5,159 bases of DNA from positions 1 through 5,159 of the forward strand of contig CALMZT010001165.1 of assembly GCA_937870805.1 (NCBI GenBank), read 5' to 3'. This DNA is from an uncultured Chloroflexota bacterium. Its GTDB lineage: Bacteria > Chloroflexota > Anaerolineae > Aggregatilineales > Phototrophicaceae. The notes below the pieces were generated by a model, which did not search any database, was not told the origin of the DNA, and worked only from the letters and a program-made list of their open reading frames with translations. Of this stretch, positions 1 through 4,477 are shown piece by piece (within the stretch, counting starts at the first letter, position 1; each line of letters opens with the position of its first letter). Made by a program: the position numbers and the translations under genes.

Positions 1-66
1 CGCAGTTGGGTTCACGAACAAGGGGTTTAAACCCCTTGTTCAAGCACAAATCGCGGTTCAACTGCG
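1..66. repeat. Nested inverted repeat with a 26-bp perfect palindrome
   Basis: Positions 16-41 form a perfect 26-bp palindrome: the arm GAACAAGGGGTTT is followed directly by its reverse complement, with TTTAAA at the centre. An outer 8-bp inverted repeat, CGCAGTTG at 1-8 and CAACTGCG at 59-66, encloses it. The left outer arm starts at the first base of the window, so the structure may extend further. It lies just past the 3' end of the minus-strand gene at 100-492. No T-run follows on the minus strand, so it is not a standard intrinsic terminator. The GGTTCAC and GGTTT/AAACC modules resemble those in the larger element at 613-851, which suggests a shared repeat family (inference). Confidence 0.75.
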
Positions 67-99
67 TAAGTCCTGTAGTGGTCAGATTTCATGAACAAG

Positions 100-492
100 T
101 CAAACAGCTTTTTCGCGTACAGGAACGTTGGCGAGTTCGGCGCGGGCGTGCGGCACATCCCCCGCGAAGATAAATTCCTCACCTAACACCGGATACACGC
201 GGCTGAGAATCGAGGCAATACCGCGCGCGAAAGTATCGTTTCCGGCGAAGCTGATCCAACCATGATGTTCTGGCAGGGGTTCGCGCAGTTCGCGGGGGTC
301 GAGGACAGCGCCAGTCGCTAAGGGTCCACCTGCTTCGAGGTTTATCAGCCAATGAACGGGATGGCTGACGCGCTTCATCAGGACAATGGCTTCGTTGACG
401 GCGTAGTCGAAATCCAGAAAATTCCATTTGCCTTCAAAATCGAAGCGCACTGTTTTTTCGTCCGCTGTGTCCCAAGCCACTTTAATCGCCAT
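100..492 (-). CDS. STAS-like (SpoIIAA-like) small protein, function unknown
   Basis: This 130-residue soluble protein has no signal peptide or membrane segment. Its pattern is an N-terminal beta-rich part (IKVAWDTADEKTVRFDFEGKW, in two strands), then a helix after the G-K-W motif, a hydrophobic strand HPVHWLINLEAG near residues 46-54, a helix, a strand HHGWISFAG and a C-terminal helix with FARGIASILSRVYP. This resembles the STAS-like fold of small Chloroflexota proteins with a GxW...HPV...D/NL layout. It is assigned by remembered pattern only. STAS domains usually act in protein-protein switching, as in anti-anti-sigma factors, but no phosphorylatable serine motif is obvious, so no specific partner is claimed. 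The ATG at 490-492 has only a weak GGGA-like ribosome site upstream. The gene stands alone, divergent from the long intergenic region, with palindromes beyond its stop codon. Confidence 0.75.
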   Translation of the reverse strand: MAIKVAWDTADEKTVRFDFEGKWNFLDFDYAVNEAIVLMKRVSHPVHWLINLEAGGPLATGAVLDPRELREPLPEHHGWISFAGNDTFARGIASILSRVYPVLGEEFIFAGDVPHARAELANVPVREKAV

Positions 493-542
493 CGTGTTAT
501 TCCCGAAGAATGTTATATCGAGTCTGGTTCATCATAAACTAG

Positions 543-572
543 ATTTAACCATCATATAGCGAAATTTGACAA
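543..572 (-). promoter_or_regulatory. Possible sigma70-type promoter of the STAS-like gene
   Basis: On the minus strand TTGTCA (567-572, 5 of 6 matches to the -35 consensus) is followed after 18 bases by TTAAAT (543-548, 4 of 6 matches to the -10 consensus). The surrounding DNA is AT-rich, and the start codon lies about 50 bases downstream. This is a pattern match without experimental support. Confidence 0.35.
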
Positions 573-615
573 GTTGCGCGTATAGAAACGCCTAACTTTC
601 ACAAAAACAAAGGGC

Positions 616-629
616 GAACACACAGGTTC
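616..629. repeat. 14-bp direct repeat GAACACACAGGTTC, copy 1
   Basis: GAACACACAGGTTC occurs here and again at 835-848, near the two ends of the palindromic element. Each copy can form a small hairpin (GAAC/GTTC) with loop ACACAG. The flanking arms are inverted relative to each other, but the loop is in the same orientation in both copies. Confidence 0.8.
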
Positions 630-669
630 TCAAGCATCAAGATAAGCCTTAACGCTTCGGTTGCCAGCG

Positions 670-690
670 CCAGAGGTTTTGAACCTCTGG
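670..690. repeat. Hairpin with 9-bp stem CCAGAGGTT and TTG loop
   Basis: CCAGAGGTT at 670-678 pairs perfectly with AACCTCTGG at 682-690 around the loop TTG. Its core GGTTTTGAACC is identical to that of the hairpin at 780-802, while the outer stem bases differ in a paired way. Its left arm overlaps the alternative stem 665-673/726-734. Confidence 0.75.
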
Positions 691-706
691 CTAAGGGTGG
701 TTTGGA

Positions 707-722
707 AACCCTTAAAAGGGTT
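707..722. repeat. Short palindrome AACCCTT-AA-AAGGGTT
   Basis: Two 7-bp arms are separated by two bases. The left arm can instead pair with AAGGGT at 693-698, so at least two competing folds exist in this part of the element. Confidence 0.65.
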
Positions 723-748
723 GTTCTGGCGCTGCATGTGGGTTCACC

Positions 749-764
749 AACCTCTTGAGAGGTT
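749..764. repeat. Short palindrome AACCTCT-TG-AGAGGTT
   Basis: Two 7-bp arms are separated by TG. It is preceded by TGGGTTCACCAAC (739-751), which nearly matches TGGGTTCACGAAC at 7-19 in the left palindrome and so links the two repeat regions. Confidence 0.65.
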
Positions 765-779
765 TCCAGATTTTGTCTA

Positions 780-802
780 GCGGCGGGTTTTGAACCCGCT
801 GC
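780..802. repeat. Hairpin with 10-bp stem and TTG loop
   Basis: GCGGCGGGTT at 780-789 pairs with AACCCGCTGC at 793-802 around the loop TTG, with one G-T wobble at 782/800. It shares the 11-base core GGTTTTGAACC with the hairpin at 670-690, but the rest of the stem sequence differs with pairing kept. Confidence 0.7.
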
Positions 803-834
803 GAGAAACCATTAAGCGTTATTTTGATGCCTGA

Positions 835-848
835 GAACACACAGGTTC
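835..848. repeat. 14-bp direct repeat GAACACACAGGTTC, copy 2
   Basis: This is the second exact copy of the motif at 616-629, at the right end of the palindromic element and followed by GCC, which mirrors the GGC before copy 1. Confidence 0.8.
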
Positions 849-927
849 GCCGCTACAATGACGTTTCTGACCTTCCTTGACCCAATTCGCGATTTTGATG
901 CAATAGCCCTGCGCTGTTGAGGAAATA

Positions 928-957
928 TTGGGCGTAATTCCTGACCCATGTTAAACT
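928..957 (+). promoter_or_regulatory. Possible sigma70-type promoter of the LysM glycosidase gene
   Basis: TTGGGC (928-933) and TAAACT (952-957) are separated by 18 bases and lie about 43 bases before the start codon. Each hexamer matches the consensus only partly, so this is a weak call made mainly by position. Confidence 0.3.
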
Positions 958-986
958 ATTCAAACCAACAACGGGCTTACATTCAC

Positions 987-992
987 AAGGAG
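987..992 (+). promoter_or_regulatory. Shine-Dalgarno AAGGAG
   Basis: AAGGAG lies seven bases before the ATG at 1000 and supports that start for the secreted LysM protein. Confidence 0.85.
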
Positions 993-999
993 TTGTTTT

Positions 1000-2463
1000 A
1001 TGCGACGGCTCATGCTCTTGCTGTGCGCGCTGGTATTAACAATCGGCTTCAGCGCAACAGTCGTGATGGCACAAACCAGCACATGTCCCAGTCCTTATAC
1101 CGTCTCAGCAGGTGAAAATTTGTTCCGCATCTCGCTGCGCTGCGGGGTGACGATCCAGGCAATACAAGCAGCAAATCCCGCAATTACGAACACGAACCTG
1201 ATTTTTGCAGGGCAGCAGCTCGTTATTCCTGGGGCGGGCAGCACGACGACCACCGGCGGTACAACAGGTGGCACGACAACAGGTGGCACGACAACAGGTG
1301 GCACGACAGGCGGTGGTACGACCACAACCTACACCGTGCAGCGTGGCGATACGCTTGGCAACATCGCGCGGCGTTTTGGCTCGACGGTGCAGGCGATTGC
1401 TTCTGCTAACGGCATCACCAACCCCAACTTGATCTATCCCGGCACTGTATTGACAATCCCCAGTGGCACTACCCCTCCTCCGACAACCGGCGGCACCACG
1501 GGCGGCACGACAACCGGCGGCGTACCGATCTCTGGCGGCTTTGAGTTGGGTGGTCATGTGTTTGGCTTCCAATACTCCGATCAGATGCGCGGCGCAGGCA
1601 TGACATGGGCGAAAATTCAGGTCAACTGGAATCGTGGCGAAGGCACAGGCGCGGCGCAAAATGCGATAAATTCTGCGCGCAGCAACGGCTTCCGCGTCTT
1701 GTTGAGCATCGTCGGCAACCCCGGAGAAATCGCGGGCAACCCGACGCAGTATTATCAGGATTTTGCCAACTACCTCGGACAGGTCGCGGCACTTGGACCT
1801 GACGGCATCGAAATCTGGAACGAGGCGAACATTGACCGTCAGTGGCCCGCCGGACAGATCAGCGGTTCGAACTACGCGCAGATGTTGATTGCAGGATATG
1901 CGGCGATTAAGCGCGTCAACGCCAACGTCCTGGTCGTCAGCGGCGCGCCCGCACCAACGGGCTTCTTCGGCGGCACCTGCCAGACCAACGGCTGCGATGA
2001 TGACATCTTCCTGCGCCAGCTGCGCGATGCAGGGGGCGCAAACTCGATGGACTGCGTGGGCATTCACTACAACGAAGGCATCCTGCCACCCACCGCACGC
2101 AGCGGCGACCCGCGCGGCAACAGCGGTCACTATACGCGCTACTACGGTACGATGGTCGATCTGTACAGCAGCATCTTCCCCAACAAGCCGCTGTGCTTCA
2201 CTGAAATCGGCTATCTAACACCCGAAGGTTTGGGACCACTGCCGGGTGGTTTCGCATGGGCTGCGAATGTCACTCTGCAAAATCAGGCAGAATGGCTGGC
2301 CCAGGCGGTTTCGCTGGCGCGCACCAGCCGCCGCGTGCGTCTGTTCATCATCTGGAACGTGGACAGCACCAATTACGGCGCTGACCCACAGCAGGGTTTT
2401 GCCATTGTGCGCGGTAATGAATGTCGTGCCTGCGTGACCGTCGGCGCGGTGATGCGGCAGTAA
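1000..2463 (+). CDS. Secreted LysM-LysM-glycoside hydrolase (clan A-like) protein
   Basis: This 487-residue exported protein starts with a signal peptide (RR, then LMLLLCALVLTIGFSA, likely cut after VMA at residue 24). LysM 1 spans about 31-78, with cysteines 29 and 48 probably bridged. A Thr-Gly linker follows (about 81-110), then LysM 2 (about 111-154, YTVQRGDTLGNIARRFG), a second Thr/Pro/Gly linker, and a catalytic domain from about 180 to the end. The catalytic part looks like a (beta/alpha)8 retaining glycosidase of clan A (GH5/GH39/GH51-like): WNE at 273-275 gives the likely acid/base Glu275, and FTEIGYL gives the likely nucleophile Glu402. LysM modules bind N-acetylglucosamine polymers, so the protein probably anchors to peptidoglycan or a chitin-like glycan; the true substrate cannot be told. 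The gene is monocistronic: a good ribosome site lies at 987-992 and an intrinsic terminator follows the stop. Confidence 0.9.
   Translation: MRRLMLLLCALVLTIGFSATVVMAQTSTCPSPYTVSAGENLFRISLRCGVTIQAIQAANPAITNTNLIFAGQQLVIPGAGSTTTTGGTTGGTTTGGTTTGGTTGGGTTTTYTVQRGDTLGNIARRFGSTVQAIASANGITNPNLIYPGTVLTIPSGTTPPPTTGGTTGGTTTGGVPISGGFELGGHVFGFQYSDQMRGAGMTWAKIQVNWNRGEGTGAAQNAINSARSNGFRVLLSIVGNPGEIAGNPTQYYQDFANYLGQVAALGPDGIEIWNEANIDRQWPAGQISGSNYAQMLIAGYAAIKRVNANVLVVSGAPAPTGFFGGTCQTNGCDDDIFLRQLRDAGGANSMDCVGIHYNEGILPPTARSGDPRGNSGHYTRYYGTMVDLYSSIFPNKPLCFTEIGYLTPEGLGPLPGGFAWAANVTLQNQAEWLAQAVSLARTSRRVRLFIIWNVDSTNYGADPQQGFAIVRGNECRACVTVGAVMRQ
1261..1305 (+). repeat. Three perfect 15-bp tandem repeats in the linker
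   Basis: The unit ACAACAGGTGGCACG occurs three times in a row (1261, 1276, 1291), followed by a diverged fourth unit at 1306-1320. It encodes the Thr-Thr-Gly-Gly-Thr linker between the two LysM modules. Its length is a multiple of three, so slippage would lengthen or shorten the linker without changing the frame. Confidence 0.9.
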
Positions 2464-2495
2464 CGACTGGACTATTGAAATAACTGAGTGATTGT

Positions 2496-2532
2496 CGGGG
2501 TAGTGGATATAGGTTCACTACCCCGCTTTTTT
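2496..2532 (+). terminator. Rho-independent terminator of the LysM glycosidase gene
   Basis: CGGGGTAGTG (2496-2505) pairs perfectly with CACTACCCCG (2516-2525) around a 10-base loop, and a C followed by six T residues comes next. It lies 33 bases after the stop. Read on the minus strand, no U-run follows the stem, so it serves the plus strand only. Confidence 0.93.
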
Positions 2533-2538
2533 ACGCGG

Positions 2539-3087
2539 TTACATCGCGCACGGGTAAGTCTCTGGCGGTTCCAGCGAGGCTTCTGGTTCGATATGCAGGG
2601 GGTGCAGCGCCCATGTTTCATCAAGGTAGATCAAGGTGTCATAGCGCCGCAAGAGTGAACTCGGCACGTAATTGCCTAGCCGTTCATACTCTGGATGATA
2701 AACAACACTAATCGCGCAGCCATTCCGTCAGCGCGACAACTTCCCCGTTCGCCCACATCCACATGGGCCAGCAGTTGAAGGCGTGTAACACCTGAGTCGC
2801 GCTGTCAGACGTATCGTCGTAACCCTTCACGTAGCGATGGACGCGATAGCAATCGTGCCAATCGCCTTCGACGGTAATGAATGAAAACCCTTTCTCACGA
2901 ATCAAGCGCTGACTGAGATACATACGCCAGCGGTAGTATTCCGATATGCCATGCGATGCCTCACCGAGCAGCAGAACCGAGCATCGCCAATCCGATCAAG
3001 CAGAACGTCTAAATCAGTCGGTGTGCTCAAAGGATGTGCTGCATGACGAATATCACTGGTGAAGGTTATCTCTTGTGTAGAGTTCAT
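2539..3087 (-). pseudogene. Erythromycin-esterase-like protein, broken (frameshift plus internal deletion)
   Basis: Three reading frames carry pieces of one erythromycin-esterase-family protein. The ATG at 3085-3087, with GAAAGGGG at 3097-3104 upstream, opens a 38-residue frame (HPLSTPTDLDVLLDRIGDARF). A one-base loss near 2972-2975 shifts the frame, and the protein continues as LLGEASHGISEYYRWRMYLSQRL, then VEGDW and WPMWMW, to a TAG at 2708-2710. A third frame beginning near 2712 gives SVVYHPEYERLGNYVP, then the family's C-terminal end with LIYLDETWALHPLHIEPEAS, and stops at 2539. About 180 residues remain of the usual 400-450; the missing centre would hold part of the active site. The GEASHG motif of the N-terminal catalytic region is still readable. 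The gene is last in the minus-strand unit, 27 bases after the phosphoribosyltransferase. A sequencing error could explain the frameshift but not the deletion. Confidence 0.88.
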
Positions 3088-3114
3088 CAACGTTTACCCC
3101 TTTCAGAGCGTGCT

Positions 3115-3774
3115 TTAGTGAACTAAGTCTAGCTGCGGTGCGTGTTCCAGAAGTGCGCGGACTTCATCATCTGACGTCTCTGAGAAGTCTTCATACCAGA
3201 TGCCAACAGCAATGAAAGGATCAGGCGTGATTCCACATACAACTTCGTCAAGCAGATGTTTAAATTCCTCACAGGTTTGCGCTGAAGCGACGGGAACGGC
3301 GACCACGATCTTATTGGGGTTAAACTTGCGTATGGCGGTGACGGCTGCCCACATGCTTGCACCTGTTGCCAAGCCGTCATCAACGAGAATGACCGTCTGA
3401 CCTCGGACATCTGGCAGGAGGCGGTTTCCACGATAGAGTTGTTCGCGGCGCAGCATTTCTTCATACTCACGACTGACGACGGCTTCTATCTGGGGCATAG
3501 AGATGTTCATACTCTCGATCAGCTCTTTATTCAAAAAGCTCACGCCACCTGTCGCAATCGCGCCCATCGCCAGTTCCTCATGACCGGGCACGCCTAACTT
3601 ACGGATGATGAACACATCAAGCGGCGCATTGAGCGCCTGTGCAACTTGATAAGCAACAGGTACGCCACCGCGCGGTAATCCAAAGACAATCACATCGGGA
3701 CGATTTGCGTAATGCATGAGCTTGTTCGCCAGAAATCGTCCTGCCTCTGTCCGATTTTCAAATACAACCTTCAT
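3115..3774 (-). CDS. Phosphoribosyltransferase-family protein
   Basis: This 219-residue cytoplasmic protein has a type I phosphoribosyltransferase fold. The PRPP-binding loop is VILVDDGLATGAS (residues 128-140), with the acidic pair Asp132-Asp133 and the ATGAS turn. FGLPRGGVPVAYQVA (31-45) is the N-terminal loop, and RKLGVPGHEELAMGAIA (58-74) is a stretch typical of the subfamily found fused to dienelactone-hydrolase or erythromycin-esterase domains. The substrate of this subfamily is not known to me. The start is placed at the ATG 3772-3774 because GGAGGT (3779-3784) lies four bases before it; an upstream ATG at 3810 lacks such a site. The start overlaps the stop of the preceding gene in an ATGA, which implies translational coupling. 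All visible motifs are intact, in contrast to both neighbours in the same transcription unit. Confidence 0.9.
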   Translation of the reverse strand: MKVVFENRTEAGRFLANKLMHYANRPDVIVFGLPRGGVPVAYQVAQALNAPLDVFIIRKLGVPGHEELAMGAIATGGVSFLNKELIESMNISMPQIEAVVSREYEEMLRREQLYRGNRLLPDVRGQTVILVDDGLATGASMWAAVTAIRKFNPNKIVVAVPVASAQTCEEFKHLLDEVVCGITPDPFIAVGIWYEDFSETSDDEVRALLEHAPQLDLVH

Positions 3775-4067
3775 TCCGACCTCCGTTGAGTTAAGTATCG
3801 TATGAACCAATCCCGCACCAGAATCGCCACCTGTTCTAAAGTATTTGGTTCTGCAAAAAGATATGTCGCTCCGGGGATGATTTGAAAGGCTTTAGTAGTT
3901 CGGAGGACGGCTAGAGCGTCCTGATGAATATAACAATTGCGTGTGCTGTGACGGCTGCTGTCGCTTCCAGATGCGAATACGACAATGCCTTCACTATTGG
4001 TAGTAAGTGCCAAATCGCTATCTAGTATGAGGGTATCGACTGGAATTTGAACTGCGTACACAGGCAT
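3771..4067 (-). pseudogene. Dienelactone-hydrolase-like (alpha/beta hydrolase) remnant, in-frame internal deletion
   Basis: The 98-residue open frame joins two ends of a dienelactone-hydrolase-like protein usually a little over 200 residues long. Residues 1-46 match the family N-terminus (a strand, then GIVVFASGSDSSRHSTRN, where the family typically has FAHGSGSSRHSPRN). Residues 48-92 match the C-terminus (ALAVLRTTKAFQIIPGATYLFAEPNTLEQVAILVRDWF). The centre, which would carry the nucleophile serine elbow and the catalytic acid, is absent. The His expected in PGATHLF is Tyr69, and the His before GSGSS is Ser33. Catalysis is therefore very unlikely. The frame has no internal stop and ends in an ATGA overlap with the phosphoribosyltransferase start, so it may still be translated and may help couple that gene. 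The ATG at 4067 has only a weak, distant AGGA upstream. It could be a decaying gene or a retained small protein. Confidence 0.75.
3779..3784 (-). promoter_or_regulatory. Shine-Dalgarno GGAGGT that decides the phosphoribosyltransferase start
   Basis: GGAGGT on the minus strand lies four bases before the ATG at 3772-3774 and inside the last codons of the upstream gene. It favours the 219-residue product over a 231-residue one starting at 3810. Confidence 0.85.
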
Positions 4068-4477
4068 AAGCGGTATCTCATTTCCTGAATACTACTTCAC
4101 CACGCTAAGATAAGAATTGTGTCGGTTTTGGCTTGACACTCAATTGAAGAGAAATTTCACATTTAAACAAATAAAAGAGTGAATGCCTACCCCTCACGCT
4201 TTACAAAAGGTCAGCTTTTTATACGTTCGATGTGAATTGCAGCGGCGGCAAAAGAATGGAGTGCTGCAAAGTCTGAGGCTGTTATTGCGGCAATGCTGCA
4301 AAGTTACAGAATTGGGTGTGTTGAGCACCTCCTGATCGTCAGCTTAAGAAAGTGTAGCACAAAAGGAAAGTCATTTGCGGTTCTTTTGAACCTTTAATGC
4401 GTGCTGTAATGTAAGAACCTCAAATTACATCAGACGTTTTTTATTAAAGTTACTGGAGAATAGAGAACCACAATAGG
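4068..4477. other. Intergenic region without a recognisable gene
   Basis: About 410 bases separate two minus-strand genes. The part next to 4068 should carry the promoter of the hydrolase/phosphoribosyltransferase unit, but no convincing -35/-10 pair was found on the minus strand. TGCTGCAAAGT occurs twice (4262-4272 and 4294-4304). A small hairpin GGTTC-TTTT-GAACC lies at 4379-4392, and TGTAAT/ATTACA arms lie near 4405-4430. A stop-free plus-strand stretch of 53 codons (4236-4397) has no start site or family resemblance. No clear terminator for the upstream GAF gene is seen. Confidence 0.6.
4379..4392. repeat. Small hairpin GGTTC-TTTT-GAACC
   Basis: A 5-bp perfect stem encloses a T4 loop. 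It recalls the GGTTTTGAACC hairpin cores at 670-690 and 780-802. Without a following T-run it is not a convincing terminator for the GAF gene on the minus strand. It is short enough to arise by chance. Confidence 0.45.

Larger units (their letters stand above)
613..851. repeat. Nested inverted-repeat element with multiple hairpins (MITE- or REP-like)
   Basis: The two ends are long imperfect inverted repeats. GGCGAAC at 613-619 pairs with GTTCGCC at 845-851. The 15-mer at 626-640 (GTTCTCAAGCATCAA) pairs with 824-838 at 14 of 15 positions. TAACGCTT at 650-657 pairs with AAGCGTTA at 814-821. Inside are further palindromes at 665-673/726-734, 670-690, 707-722, 749-764 and 780-802, plus GGTTTC (761-766) against GAAACC (805-810). 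Some of these are mutually exclusive folds. No open reading frame fills it and no clear target-site duplication flanks it. It is not a simple terminator, because no T-run follows. A non-autonomous palindromic repeat (MITE, REP/BIME-like) or a structured RNA are the main readings. Confidence 0.75.
493..999. other. Gene-free intergenic region between divergent genes
   Basis: About 500 bases separate the starts of two divergently transcribed genes, and no coding frame here is convincing. The region holds the likely promoter of the minus-strand STAS-like gene (543-572), a nested palindromic element (613-851), and the promoter and ribosome-binding region of the plus-strand LysM glycosidase (928-992). 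The stretch 852-927 shows nothing recognisable. Confidence 0.7.

Noticed and set aside
352..537. 61-codon plus-strand open frame opposite the STAS-like gene
   Set aside because: It overlaps the better-supported minus-strand gene and its translation shows no recognisable domain or start signal.
613..851. Integron attC site or CRISPR array as an explanation of the hairpins
   Set aside because: The spacing is irregular, there are no uniform repeats and spacers, and no attC-type core pair or integrase gene is seen.
1105..2130. 341-codon open frame on the minus strand opposite the LysM glycosidase
   Set aside because: It is a shadow of the plus-strand gene: low-complexity Cys/Arg/Ala-rich translation, no ribosome site, no family resemblance, whereas the plus-strand frame has a signal peptide and clear domains.
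3129..3470. 113-codon minus-strand open frame inside the phosphoribosyltransferase
   Set aside because: It lies in another frame of the same strand; the overlapping frame carries the complete PRPP-binding motif and a strong Shine-Dalgarno site.
4133..4162. TTGACA at 4133-4138 on the plus strand as a promoter
   Set aside because: The -35 hexamer is perfect, but no good -10 follows at 16-18 bases and no plus-strand gene lies downstream.
4293..4397. 34-codon plus-strand ORF starting at ATG 4293
   Set aside because: There is no ribosome site, no recognisable similarity and an unremarkable length; it is more likely chance.
4405..4432. TGTAAT...ATTACA inverted repeat as terminator of the GAF gene
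   Set aside because: The stem is only 6 AT-rich pairs, and on the minus strand no T-run follows it.
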